DNA from: Bacteroidales bacterium
GTDB lineage: Bacteria; Bacteroidota; Bacteroidia; Bacteroidales; UBA932
Direction of reading: 5' to 3'
NCBI GenBank assembly: GCA_024401945.1
Contig: JAKSKC010000006.1
Span: 1-30,552 of the forward strand
DNA length: 30,552 nucleotides
Shown here one piece after another: positions 6,860 to 15,707 of the stretch. The notes under the pieces are model-generated. The model had not been told where the DNA came from and searched no databases. It saw nothing but the letters and a program-made list of their open reading frames with translations. How positions within the stretch are numbered: position 1 is the first letter of the stretch; every line of letters begins with the position of its first letter. A program made the translations under genes and the position numbers.

Positions 6860-7534
6860 TTATTTTAATAACTCCGGTCTCAATTGCTTCGTTCTTTCAA
6901 TAGCCTGCTCGTCCTGCCACTCCCTGATCTTCTTCGGATCGCCGCACAGGAGCACGTCCGGAACCTTCCATCCGTTGAACTCCGCGGGCCTTGTATAGAC
7001 CGGCGCGCTCACGAGTCCGTCCTGGAATGAATCGCTGAGCGCGGAGGTTTCGTCGGTGAGCGCCCCCGGTATGAGCCTTATTATCGAATCCGCGAGCAGG
7101 GCCGCAGGTATCTCCCCTCCGCTGACCACATAGTCTCCCACGGATATCTCCCTGGTTATGAGATGCTCCCTGATCCTGTGGTCTATCCCTTTGTAGTGTC
7201 CGCAGAGTATTATGATGTTGCCGCACAGGGACAGTTCGTTGCTAATACCCTGGGTGAGCAGCTCTCCGTCCGGGGACATATATATCACTTCGTCATATTC
7301 CCTTTCGGACTTCAGTTCCTCTATCATCCTGAACACAGGCTCGACCATCATCACCATTCCGGCGTCCCCGCCGTAGGAGTAGTCGTCCACGTTCTTTCTC
7401 GGGCCGATGCCGTATTTGCGGAGGTTGTGCACGTGGATCTCCACCAGCCCTTTCCTGATCGCCCGGCCGACGATGGAATGGGCGAGCGGACTGTCGAGCA
7501 GCTCCGGTACCACTGATAGGATGTCTATTCTCAT
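6860..7534 (-). CDS. trmD: tRNA (guanine-N1)-methyltransferase
   Basis: The 224-residue product starts [13 protein letters not shown] and carries the TrmD/SPOUT signatures: [18 protein letters not shown] (43-60), GHYKGIDHR (112-120), [23 protein letters not shown] (135-157), and a C-terminal [16 protein letters not shown] segment. TrmD methylates N1 of G37 in tRNAs that read CNN codons, with SAM bound in a trefoil knot, preventing +1 frameshifting. It is monocistronic here: the usual neighbours rpsP, rimM and rplS are absent. It is divergent from the DUF349 gene with a shared 85-base promoter region. Confidence 0.97.
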   Translation of the reverse strand: MRIDILSVVPELLDSPLAHSIVGRAIRKGLVEIHVHNLRKYGIGPRKNVDDYSYGGDAGMVMMVEPVFRMIEELKSEREYDEVIYMSPDGELLTQGISNELSLCGNIIILCGHYKGIDHRIREHLITREISVGDYVVSGGEIPAALLADSIIRLIPGALTDETSALSDSFQDGLVSAPVYTRPAEFNGWKVPDVLLCGDPKKIREWQDEQAIERTKQLRPELLK

Positions 7535-7554
7535 ATTTTTGGGCTTTTGCGCCG

Positions 7555-7590
7555 CAAAATTAACTATTTTCCTTAAAATTGTTATATTTG
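7555..7590. promoter_or_regulatory. Divergent -7 boxes for trmD and the DUF349-yidC-yggS operon
   Basis: The plus strand has TATATTTG (7583-7590), 30 bases before the DUF349 start. The minus strand has TAATTTTG (7555-7562), about 20 bases before the trmD start. Neither has a convincing TTTG at the -33 position, so strength is uncertain. Confidence 0.45.
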
Positions 7591-7619
7591 TAGACTTTAA
7601 CTACTTAACTCTATAATTC

Positions 7620-9338
7620 ATGGACGAGATTAAATTACCTGAAGGGATTCAAGAGGTCACTTCAGACGTAGAACAGGTCAAACTTGCGGACAAATCACTC
7701 GCAGAACTTTCAGATCTTTTTGTTGAACTCAAGGACGGCGCGGATTCAATGCTCCGCAGCAAGGAGGCGGAATCCATCAAATCCGCTTTCTACAAGCTTC
7801 TCCTCAAACTCAAGGGTGAGAACCCTCAGGAGGAGGGTGCCGATGCCAATCCTTTCGAACAGGTGGAGGAGAACTTCAAGGCTCTCTACGCCGACTACAA
7901 GAAGATGAGGGCCGAATTCAACAGACAGCAGGATGCACAGCGCGAAGAGAATCTCAAGCTCAAGCTCAAGGTCATCGACGACCTGAAGGCTCTTGTTGAG
8001 AATCAGGAGGATGTCAGCACGTCATTCCCTGCATTCCGCGAGATTCAGAACCGTTGGCGCGAGGCCGGCCCGGTACCTGTGGCGAATTATAGGGATGTCA
8101 ACGACAACTACCAGTACCTCGTGGAGAAATTCTACGATATGGTCAAGATAAACCACGAACTCAGGGACCTTGACTTCCGCAAGAACCTCGAGGCCAAGCA
8201 GGCGTTCTGCGAGGCTGCCGAGAAGCTGGCGGAGAACGATAATGTGGTAAACGCTTTCCACGAACTGCAGAAACTTCACGAGCAGTGGAAGGAATTCGGA
8301 CCTGTGGCAAAGGAGTACCGCGAGGATATCTGGAACCGCTTCAAGGCGGCGACTTCAGTGATCAACAAGAAGTACCAGTCATATTTCGAGGGCCTCAAGG
8401 GCCAGCAGGCCGAGAACCTCGGCAAGAAGACCTCGCTCTGCGAGAAGCTCGAGGCCATAGCCGCAAAGGCGGAGGAGGGTATCAAGTCATCCAACGAGTG
8501 GAATGCGCTCAGCAAGGAGATCGAGGATATCCAGGCCGAATGGAGGACCATCGGCTTCGCTTCCAAGAAGGACAACCAGAAGATATATGACCGCTTCCGC
8601 GCTTCCTGCGACAAGTTCTTCGGACTCAAGAGGGAGTTCTATGCCAGCTACAAGGACGGTATGACCGAGAATCTCCAGAAGAAGCTCGACATCATAGCTG
8701 AGGCTGAGGAACTCAAGAGCAGCACCGAGTGGAAGAGCGCGACGGAGAAGTTCATCGAGCTTCAGAAGCGCTGGAAGGAAGTAGGGGCAGTGCCGCGCAA
8801 GAAGAGCGAGCAGCTCTGGAAGAAGTTCCGCGCAGCCTGCGACGAATATTTCGAGCAGAGGGACAAGAATGCCAAGCCTGAGAACGATTTCTACGGAAAC
8901 CTCAAGGCCAAGAAGGCGGTCATCGCCGAGATCCTCGCATACGAACCTGTTGAGGATGCGGAGCAGAACCGCGGCGCAATGCAGGATTTCCTTGCCCGTT
9001 TCAACGCCATAGGCTTCGTTCCGTTCAAGGAAAAGGACAACATTGCCAGGGATTTCAAGGAGGCCATGCAGGCCAAGTTCCCTTCATTCTCGGAGAGAAG
9101 GCAGGGCGCGCGCCGTCAGGAACCGCAGGTCCGCAGCCAGAAGGACGTCCTCATCCAGAAATATCACGAACTTCAGCAGGACATCATAACCTATGAGAAC
9201 AATATAGGATTCTTCTCATCATCCAAGAACAGCGAACCTCTCATCAACCAGATGAAGGAGCGCATCGAAGCTGCAAAGCGCGAACTCAAGGAACTCGAGG
9301 AGACTATCCGCAATGCTGAGGAGGCAGCAGCTGAATAA
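7620..9338 (+). CDS. DUF349 repeat protein
   Basis: The 572-residue product is almost wholly helical and built of about five DUF349 repeats, each with a W/G motif such as QNRWREAGPV, HEQWKEFGPV, QAEWRTIGFA, QKRWKEVGAV and ARFNAIGFVP, followed by a helix ending in F..A.D.FF or similar. It has a charged N-terminal region of ~100 residues and a C-terminal coiled coil (residues ~510-570). There is no signal peptide, so it is cytoplasmic. DUF349 proteins have no settled biochemical function. Its TAA stop overlaps the ATG of yidC (TAATG), which implies translational coupling and perhaps a link with membrane-protein insertion. Confidence 0.9.
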   Translation: MDEIKLPEGIQEVTSDVEQVKLADKSLAELSDLFVELKDGADSMLRSKEAESIKSAFYKLLLKLKGENPQEEGADANPFEQVEENFKALYADYKKMRAEFNRQQDAQREENLKLKLKVIDDLKALVENQEDVSTSFPAFREIQNRWREAGPVPVANYRDVNDNYQYLVEKFYDMVKINHELRDLDFRKNLEAKQAFCEAAEKLAENDNVVNAFHELQKLHEQWKEFGPVAKEYREDIWNRFKAATSVINKKYQSYFEGLKGQQAENLGKKTSLCEKLEAIAAKAEEGIKSSNEWNALSKEIEDIQAEWRTIGFASKKDNQKIYDRFRASCDKFFGLKREFYASYKDGMTENLQKKLDIIAEAEELKSSTEWKSATEKFIELQKRWKEVGAVPRKKSEQLWKKFRAACDEYFEQRDKNAKPENDFYGNLKAKKAVIAEILAYEPVEDAEQNRGAMQDFLARFNAIGFVPFKEKDNIARDFKEAMQAKFPSFSERRQGARRQEPQVRSQKDVLIQKYHELQQDIITYENNIGFFSSSKNSEPLINQMKERIEAAKRELKELEETIRNAEEAAAE

Positions 9339-11194
9339 TGGATAAAAATTCTGTTATAGGATTTATCCTTATCGCTGCAATCCTCTTCGGTTTCACTTTC
9401 TATCAGGGCCAGCGCCAGAAAAAGGCTGATGAACAGGCTATGCAGGAGCTTGCGCTCCAGTCGTTCCAGGACAGCCTTGCCGTGGCAGACGCCCGGCAGC
9501 AGGTTCAGGATACCGTCGTCACAAGCCTGACGGAGGCGGCCGACAGCGCCGCGGTGCAGCAGATTTTCAAGGACAGCCTGCTTAATGTCTCATATTTGAG
9601 CGAAGCTTCCGTGATCACTCTCCGGAACGACGTTTTCTCCGTGGATTTCACCACGAAGGGCGCCTGCCCGCAGAGCGTCAGGATGCTTCAGTTCTTCAAT
9701 TATGACAGTACCGACCTCTATATCTTCCGTCCAGGCGCGTCAGATTATTCTGTAAGCGTATATGCCGGTGAGTATATCAACACTTCCGAATTCGTCTTCG
9801 ACGTCGTTGAAAGGACGGACACCACCCTCGTGATGCGTCTCCCGTTCTCCAACGGCGGCTATATCGAGCAGAGATATGCCATCTCGGAGGGCTCCTACAA
9901 GGTTGACAACCAGCTGTCGTTCGTCGGTATGCAGAATGTCATCCCTGCGAACGTGTCCAGCATCGACCTTGACTGGGATGTCACTATCCCGAGGATGGAA
10001 AAGGGTTACAAGAACGAGGTCCAGTATTCCAAGCTCAACTATTATGTGGAAGGGGAGAAGAAACCTGTTGAACTCGGACGCGGCCGCAATGGTTCCAAGC
10101 GCCTTGATTCGCGCTTGAGCTGGTTCGCTTTCCAGCAGCAGTTCTTCTCAGCCATAATGTGCGCCCCGGACCAGTTCGCTTCCGGCGAGATGTCCGTCGA
10201 TTTCGCATCCCAGGATGACCCGGAGAGGAATCTCATGAACTGCTCCGCAAAGATGAGGGTTGATTTCAAGCCTGCTTCCGAGGTCAGGATTCCGTTCGAG
10301 TTCTACTTCGGTCCGAACCATTTCCAGACCCTGAAGTCCTTTGACAGGAAGTATGAGAAGATCATCCCGCTGGGAGGCTGGCTCGTAGGCTGGTTCACCA
10401 GGTACGCCATCATCCCTATGTTCAACTTCTTCAGCAGGTTCTTCAGCAACTTCGGAATCATCATCCTCCTTATGACCATCGTCATCAAGATCGTTGTGTT
10501 CCCGTTCATGTACAAGTCTTTCGCCTCATCCGCGAAGATGCAGGCCCTCAGACCTGAGATGGAGAAGATCAACGAGCGTTATCCGAAGCAGGACGATGCG
10601 ATGAAGAAGCAGCAGGCCACTATGGAACTGTACAAGCGGGCCGGTGTCAGCCCTATGGGCGGATGTCTTCCAACCTTGCTCACTTTCCCTATCCTGTGGG
10701 CGATGTTCCGCTTCTTCCCTGCATCCATCGAGCTCCGCCAGCAGTCTTTCCTGTGGTGTCACGACCTCAGCGCCTACGATTCCATCCTCGATTACGGGGT
10801 GAGGATACCTATACTTGGAGACCACCTTTCACTCTTCGCCCTGCTTATGGCCGTGACGATGTGGTTCTACTCCAAGAGCACCACCGCCAACCAGCAGCCT
10901 TCGAACGACCCGAGCGCGGCATCCATGAAGTTCATGAGTCTGTGGATGATGCCTATAATGATGTTCTTCATCTGTAACAACCTGTCCGCGGCCCTCAGTT
11001 ACTACTATCTCCTGTCACAGCTCATAGGTATCATACAGAACCTGTTGATCAAGAAGAGCATAGATCCTGAGAAGGTGCTTGCAAAGGTGCGCGCTTCGGA
11101 AGGGAAGCCTCTGCCGAAGAGCAAATGGCAGATCCGTCTCGAGGAGGCTCAGAAGATGCAGCAGCAACAGGCGCGCCAGCAGAAGAGACGCTGA
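9338..11194 (+). CDS. yidC: Membrane protein insertase YidC
   Basis: The 618-residue product has the Gram-negative YidC layout: an N-terminal membrane anchor (residues ~5-21), a large periplasmic beta domain (~80-340, including WFAFQQQFFSAIM), then the conserved insertase core with membrane helices at roughly 365-385, 430-460, 490-510 and 530-570. Core signatures include IVIKIVVFPFMYKS, ALRPEMEKINERYP, YKRAGVSPMGGCLPTLLTFPILWAMF and the final helices around MSLWMMPIMMFF. The C-terminus is basic (QQKRR), as needed for ribosome contact. YidC inserts inner-membrane proteins alone or with SecYEG. It overlaps the DUF349 gene upstream and the yggS-like gene downstream (TGATG). Confidence 0.97.
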   Translation: MDKNSVIGFILIAAILFGFTFYQGQRQKKADEQAMQELALQSFQDSLAVADARQQVQDTVVTSLTEAADSAAVQQIFKDSLLNVSYLSEASVITLRNDVFSVDFTTKGACPQSVRMLQFFNYDSTDLYIFRPGASDYSVSVYAGEYINTSEFVFDVVERTDTTLVMRLPFSNGGYIEQRYAISEGSYKVDNQLSFVGMQNVIPANVSSIDLDWDVTIPRMEKGYKNEVQYSKLNYYVEGEKKPVELGRGRNGSKRLDSRLSWFAFQQQFFSAIMCAPDQFASGEMSVDFASQDDPERNLMNCSAKMRVDFKPASEVRIPFEFYFGPNHFQTLKSFDRKYEKIIPLGGWLVGWFTRYAIIPMFNFFSRFFSNFGIIILLMTIVIKIVVFPFMYKSFASSAKMQALRPEMEKINERYPKQDDAMKKQQATMELYKRAGVSPMGGCLPTLLTFPILWAMFRFFPASIELRQQSFLWCHDLSAYDSILDYGVRIPILGDHLSLFALLMAVTMWFYSKSTTANQQPSNDPSAASMKFMSLWMMPIMMFFICNNLSAALSYYYLLSQLIGIIQNLLIKKSIDPEKVLAKVRASEGKPLPKSKWQIRLEEAQKMQQQQARQQKRR

Positions 11195-11865
11195 TGATAA
11201 AGGAAAATCTCAATACTTTGATTTCGAAACTGCCATCAGGGGTAAGACTGGTGGCAGTTTCAAAATATCACAATGCCGGCGAGATACTCGAGGCCTATGA
11301 GGCCGGTCAGAGGGTCTTTGCCGAGAGCCGTCCGCAGGAGCTGGTTGAAAAACTGAAACTCTGCCCGGACGACATAGAATGGCATTTCATAGGTCATCTG
11401 CAGACAAACAAGCTGAAGATGGTGCTCCCGTATGTCAGTCTGGTGCAGTCCGTGGATTCCGTCCATCTCCTGTCCGAGATTGACAGATGGGGCAAGGCGA
11501 ACGGAAGGACCGTGCCGGTGCTGCTTGAGATGCATATAGCCGCCGAACAGACAAAGCAGGGCTTCGTCGAGGAGGAGATACTTGAACTCCTGCTTTCCGT
11601 GGCAGGTGACGGCAGGTTCCCCAACGTCAGATTCTGCGGTCTTATGGGTATGGCAACCAACACGGATGACGATGCGGCGGTGGATGCGGATTTTGCAAGG
11701 ATAGAGGATTTCTTCCTTTATCTGCGCGATCTTCTTCCGGAACTTACCTCTTTCAGCGAGCTTTCAATAGGAATGTCCGGCGACTGGCCTGCAGCCATCC
11801 GTCACGGCGCCACGATGGTCAGGCTCGGTACCTGCCTTTTCGGTGAAAAAAATCGCCCGAATTAG
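11194..11865 (+). CDS. YggS/PLPBP family pyridoxal phosphate homeostasis protein
   Basis: The 223-residue product is a typical single-domain PLP-binding protein: LVAVSKYHNAGEI with the PLP-lysine at residue 24, FAESRPQEL, EWHFIGHLQTNK, the SVDS strand, a MGMAT segment, and the C-terminal phosphate-binding run SIGMSGDWPAAIRHGATMVRLGT. The family buffers PLP and affects amino-acid metabolism without known catalysis. An upstream start is open in frame, but the ATG at 11194 is preferred because it overlaps the yidC stop by one base and gives the family start. It is followed by a 51-base gap before the surface operon. Confidence 0.93.
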   Translation: MIKENLNTLISKLPSGVRLVAVSKYHNAGEILEAYEAGQRVFAESRPQELVEKLKLCPDDIEWHFIGHLQTNKLKMVLPYVSLVQSVDSVHLLSEIDRWGKANGRTVPVLLEMHIAAEQTKQGFVEEEILELLLSVAGDGRFPNVRFCGLMGMATNTDDDAAVDADFARIEDFFLYLRDLLPELTSFSELSIGMSGDWPAAIRHGATMVRLGTCLFGEKNRPN

Positions 11866-11886
11866 CACTTTTTGATAAATTTTGAC

Positions 11887-11915
11887 GATATTTGTGTCAC
11901 TTTTTGACAAGTGAC
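11887..11915 (+). promoter_or_regulatory. Possible promoter and inverted repeat before the surface lipoprotein operon
   Basis: GATATTTG (11887-11894) is one base off the TAnnTTTG box and lies 22 bases before the ATG at 11917. It is followed directly by a perfect 6-base inverted repeat, GTCACT (11896-11901) and AGTGAC (11910-11915), ending one base before the start codon. It could be an operator at the transcription start or an RNA hairpin over the start region. No good -33 element is visible. Confidence 0.4.
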
Positions 11916-11916
11916 G

Positions 11917-13710
11917 ATGTCAACGGGCACTAGAAACCTAATCCTATTCCTGACATCCCTGCTTCTTGCCGGGGTGTTTTTCGTGTCCTGTGACAAGGCA
12001 GCCGGCGATTCGCCATCGGTTCCGGGGAAAGTATTTCTCAGACTCCAGGGTGTCAGCGGGACCAGAACCCACATAAACACTGACGGACTGTCAGTAAGCT
12101 GGGATGAATCCGATGACATAGCCGTATGGGCGCTCTCATCATCAGGGAAATACGTCCTCGACGGTACGGTCTTCAGAATGTACGGTCTTGGGGACGGTGA
12201 AGCAGTGTTCACTGCGGATCTTCCGGAGAGTATGCCTGAAGATACCTATAAGTATATGGTCTGCTCTCCTTCCCCGGCTTCAGTGAGAGGAACGGAAGCC
12301 CGTTTCCTCCTGCCGTCAAGGCAGGACGGCAGAGCTGACGACGGGTCGCTGATTATGGTCTCGGACCCGGTGACACATTCTGAACTTCATCCTTCCGCGG
12401 ATGCGGGGAACGGGTCCTCCCTGAGTGTCAGGATGCACCATCTTCTGCATCTTCTCAAGTTCTATCTGCCTTCATCTTCGGATGCCCTGAAGGGTGAGAA
12501 GGTGAAGAAAATCGTCTTTACGATGCCTGCTGCCGTGGTGGGAACCGTGGTCAAGGATATGGCCTCGCCGGGTTCGCCCGCCACATTGTCTGAAGGCAGC
12601 GCTTCCGTGACCCTCGAACTTGCCGACCCTCTGGATGTTTCAGAAGCTGATTTCAGGAACTATGCCTGCGCGGCCGTGTTCCCATCCTCATACGAAGAAG
12701 GGAAGATGCTCGTAAAGCTTTATTCGGAGAATTATGTGGGGAAGACGGGAGACATAGTACTTGACGGCAGGACCTTCGCTGCCGGACACGCCACCCCGGT
12801 GGCTCTCCGCGTCGAGGAGATACTTCCTGTCTACAGCCTGCATTTCAGGCTTGCCGCCGACAATGCGGGTGAGCCTGTGACCAGAATAACCCTTTCCTCA
12901 TCCAAGCCTCTTTCAGACGATGGAAGCAGGAGCCTTGTCTTCGAATCCGCATCCGGCTTCGCGATAGGCGGGACCGTGAGCGCCAGCTTCTCCAACCCTG
13001 CGTCGTTCCTTGCGATGAGCGGTGAGGTCGTGACGGTGAAACTTGAAACGGAACACGTTGAATCCGAAAGGAGTGTCATCATAGGAAACCTCAGGGATGT
13101 CACCAGCTACACCTCTGACATCGAGATGCCTTATCTGCTTTTCGAGGACTTCTCGCTCGTCGGGAACAATTCCTGGGACGACGATTACGGCGTAAGCAGC
13201 ACGGGAAGCAGAAACGGGCATTCCTTCCTCGACGGCTGGTCAGCCGCCAGGGCCGGTACTTCCGCCGGCAAGAGTGTCAGGATAGCAGCCAGGAGGGAAG
13301 TGGGAATGTACATCGAGGCCCTTTATCCGGCCAGGATGGATTCCGCTCCGCTCTGCAGGATCAAATCACCGGTCGAGGTGGAGGTATCCTTCAATTACAG
13401 CTACTCCAACCAGTATCTCAACGATGACAGCAACCTGGGTCAGGACGTATCCGTGGGATATGTCACCAGTACAGGCGCGTTCAAGAGTGACGCCGAGGAC
13501 GGCACTTTCGTAAGCAGCATAAGCATCCCTGCCGGTGGGAACGGGTCCTATGACTCGGTAGGGGAGTCGTACAGTTTCAATGTGCTCATCCCTGCCGGCA
13601 GCAGCAACAGGATTTCCTGGAAGAGCCAGGTGAAGAGCAAGCGGCAGTTCGCCGGCAACACCACCTGCTGGTTCTATATTGATAATGTTAAAGTCCAAGT
13701 GGCAAATTGA
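11917..13710 (+). CDS. Fimbrillin-like surface lipoprotein with C-terminal jelly-roll-like domain
   Basis: The 597-residue product has a lipoprotein signal with Cys25 (VFFVSC) followed by DKAAGD. The N-terminal half (residues ~35-310) resembles fimbrillin-family proteins of Bacteroidales: TRTHINTDGLSVSWDESDDIAVWA, then a HHLLHLLKFYL strand typical of the family's second sheet. The C-terminal part (~405-597) begins LLFEDFSL and ends CWFYIDNVKVQ, the pattern of a carbohydrate-binding-like beta sandwich. A GTG start at 11911 is possible, but the ATG at 11917 gives a better signal peptide. It is the first gene of a nine-gene operon and lies 8 bases from the next. Role is inferred only: surface adhesin or anchor protein. 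Confidence 0.8.
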   Translation: MSTGTRNLILFLTSLLLAGVFFVSCDKAAGDSPSVPGKVFLRLQGVSGTRTHINTDGLSVSWDESDDIAVWALSSSGKYVLDGTVFRMYGLGDGEAVFTADLPESMPEDTYKYMVCSPSPASVRGTEARFLLPSRQDGRADDGSLIMVSDPVTHSELHPSADAGNGSSLSVRMHHLLHLLKFYLPSSSDALKGEKVKKIVFTMPAAVVGTVVKDMASPGSPATLSEGSASVTLELADPLDVSEADFRNYACAAVFPSSYEEGKMLVKLYSENYVGKTGDIVLDGRTFAAGHATPVALRVEEILPVYSLHFRLAADNAGEPVTRITLSSSKPLSDDGSRSLVFESASGFAIGGTVSASFSNPASFLAMSGEVVTVKLETEHVESERSVIIGNLRDVTSYTSDIEMPYLLFEDFSLVGNNSWDDDYGVSSTGSRNGHSFLDGWSAARAGTSAGKSVRIAARREVGMYIEALYPARMDSAPLCRIKSPVEVEVSFNYSYSNQYLNDDSNLGQDVSVGYVTSTGAFKSDAEDGTFVSSISIPAGGNGSYDSVGESYSFNVLIPAGSSNRISWKSQVKSKRQFAGNTTCWFYIDNVKVQVAN

Positions 13711-13718
13711 TAGACGAT

Positions 13719-14441
13719 ATGAAGAAATTGTTCTTAGCGACCGCGATATCCGCACTTCTGCTTCTTTCCGCCTGCGCGGAGAAGCAGCGCGGCGGAATAT
13801 TGACCTTCGAGATAGCTCAGGTCATAGATGTTGAAGATATGGTCAGAAGCCAGGTCTCCGATTATGCGGAGATACCGTCCTGCGCCGATTTCGACCTCAG
13901 CATCGAGAGGGAGAACGGAGAGCCTTTCTGGAGCGGCAAGGCCTCCCAGTGGAAAAAGGACAATCCTGTGAATGCAGGTTCCTACAAGGTGACCGCCACT
14001 TTCGGAAAGAAGGGCGACGAGGGGGTGGAAAAGCCGTATTTCTCAGGTTCCGTCAATTTCACTGTCGCCGGCGGACAGACAACTACGGTCACTATCCCTG
14101 TAAAGCTCGGCAACTGCATAATCAGGACCGTGTGCACTGAGATGTTCCGCAATTATTTCCCTGAGTTCACTCTCGGGATGCACACCGGAGCCGGCAATGA
14201 TTTCATCCTCAGTGAAGACGAGGCCGTGTTCATTGACGCCTACCGCTTCACCCTGAGCGGAAGCCTCGTAAACCAGGGAGGCACCGTGCAGTCCTTCGGA
14301 CCGAAGGAATATGAGGCGCTCCGTCCGGCCACCTGCTACAGCCTTAAATTCGATGCCGCCGGCACCGGCGGACTCTCGATAATGATTTCATTCGACGACA
14401 ACACTGAGGAAGTTGACCTCGGGGATGTGGAACTCAACTAG
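13719..14441 (+). CDS. DUF4493-type lipoprotein
   Basis: The 240-residue product has a lipoprotein signal ending LLLLSAC (Cys19) and a single compact beta domain. Its layout follows DUF4493: GGILTFEI near the start, a short D-loop, FDLSIERENGEPFWSG, NAGSYKVTATFG, GSVNFTVAGGQTTTVTIPVKLGN, and a second half that ends in ISFDDNTEEVDLGDVEL. DUF4493 proteins are Bacteroidetes-specific exported proteins with an immunoglobulin-like appearance and no assigned function. The ATG at 13719 was chosen over an upstream TTG because it gives a canonical MKK signal peptide. It is followed by a related gene after 12 bases. Confidence 0.8.
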   Translation: MKKLFLATAISALLLLSACAEKQRGGILTFEIAQVIDVEDMVRSQVSDYAEIPSCADFDLSIERENGEPFWSGKASQWKKDNPVNAGSYKVTATFGKKGDEGVEKPYFSGSVNFTVAGGQTTTVTIPVKLGNCIIRTVCTEMFRNYFPEFTLGMHTGAGNDFILSEDEAVFIDAYRFTLSGSLVNQGGTVQSFGPKEYEALRPATCYSLKFDAAGTGGLSIMISFDDNTEEVDLGDVELN

Positions 14442-14453
14442 AATATGACGCTT

Positions 14454-15689
14454 ATGAAAAAGAATATACTGTTCTCAATATTCACCCTGGCGCTGCTCTC
14501 AGCCTGCAACGTCGACGTCAAGCCCCTGAGCAATGAGCCCGGAACCCTCAGGCTGGGTGAATCATCCCTCCAGTACGACACCGAGGTGCTCACAAAGGCA
14601 TCGGAGGCGTCAGGCAACTATATTGTGACGATAATCGACAACCTTGGAGCAACTGTCTACGAGTCCGATTATGCATCCATAAAGAATGCCGGCGGAGAGA
14701 TAACACTTCCATCCGGGAACTATATCCTGAAAGCGCAGTCCGCTGCAGGTGAAGTGCCGGAGGCCGCATTCGAAACGCCGGTATACGGGGCGTCGAAGGC
14801 CTTCAGCATCAGTTCAGGCGAAACCACCGAACTCGGTCCTGTGGTATGCACCCTTCTCCAGACCAAGGTCACGGTTTCATACAGTGAGGAATTCCTGGAG
14901 ATGGTAACGGGAGACGGCAAGGCCAATGTATCGGTAGCCTCGGGACTTGATTTTCCTCTTTCATACAATTCAGGTTCCCCTTCATATGATTCAAGAGCCG
15001 GCTATTTCGCAGTGGCAGACGACGGCAGCACCACGATGGTAGTTACCTTCAGGGGATCGATAGACGGCAAGGACCAGAAGATGACGAAACTCTTCAGCGG
15101 TATCCAGGCGCGGTCCTGGCACAGGGTCAAGTTCGTCAAGAAAGTGGATCAGGACGGCAGCGCCGACATCATCATCTCAATCGATGATTTCGTTGACGAC
15201 GAGGAACTCGGGAACGATGTGCCCGGTCACGAGACTATTATCGGCGAGGATCCTGATGCTCCGTCCGGAGACGGTGGAATCAAGCTCGAGAGCACCTGCG
15301 ATTACGATATAACCAAGCCGATAACCGTCCCTCAGGCCCCGGCTCCTTTCATACTCACGATGCTCGCTACGGTACCTGAGAGGGTGAGCACATTCACCGT
15401 TGATATAAAATCAACGAACGAGGGCTTCGAGAATGCGGTCAAGTCCGTAAATGACGGATCCACACTTCTCGACCTCGTCAATCCTTCGGAGGGAACCGAA
15501 CAGATATTCCGCGAGATACTTCCGTTCCCTTACGGTGATGCGGTTTACAACCAGAAGGAAATCTACTTCGACCTCTCCGACGCCCGTGATCCTCTTATCC
15601 CGTTCACCGGGACCCATACCTTCACGATGAAGGTGACTGACAAATCGGGTCACAGCAAGGAAGTAAGCATAGTAATGGTCTGCGAATAA
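14454..15689 (+). CDS. DUF4493-type lipoprotein with extra C-terminal beta domain
   Basis: The 411-residue product (counted from the ATG at 14454; an alternative ATG lies at 14445) has a lipoprotein signal with Cys18 (LLSAC). Residues ~30-260 follow DUF4493: PGTLRLGESSL, NYIVTIIDNLGATVYES, ITLPSGNYILKA, FSISSGETTELGPVVCTLLQTKVTVSYS and a second half ending DIIISIDDFVDDEELG. The last ~140 residues form another all-beta segment (FILTMLATVPERVSTFTVDIKS to THTFTMKVTDKSGHSKEVSIVMV) of unknown family, possibly a DUF4493 C-terminal immunoglobulin-like module. It is paralogous to the preceding and following genes. Likely periplasmic or surface-exposed; function unknown. Confidence 0.78.
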   Translation: MKKNILFSIFTLALLSACNVDVKPLSNEPGTLRLGESSLQYDTEVLTKASEASGNYIVTIIDNLGATVYESDYASIKNAGGEITLPSGNYILKAQSAAGEVPEAAFETPVYGASKAFSISSGETTELGPVVCTLLQTKVTVSYSEEFLEMVTGDGKANVSVASGLDFPLSYNSGSPSYDSRAGYFAVADDGSTTMVVTFRGSIDGKDQKMTKLFSGIQARSWHRVKFVKKVDQDGSADIIISIDDFVDDEELGNDVPGHETIIGEDPDAPSGDGGIKLESTCDYDITKPITVPQAPAPFILTMLATVPERVSTFTVDIKSTNEGFENAVKSVNDGSTLLDLVNPSEGTEQIFREILPFPYGDAVYNQKEIYFDLSDARDPLIPFTGTHTFTMKVTDKSGHSKEVSIVMVCE

Positions 15690-15707
15690 ACGGTGGAGGA
15701 AGTTCTT

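Noticed and set aside
11866..11916. Intrinsic terminator after the yggS-like gene
   Set aside because: The inverted repeat there has only 6 pairs and is followed by the next start codon, not a T-run.
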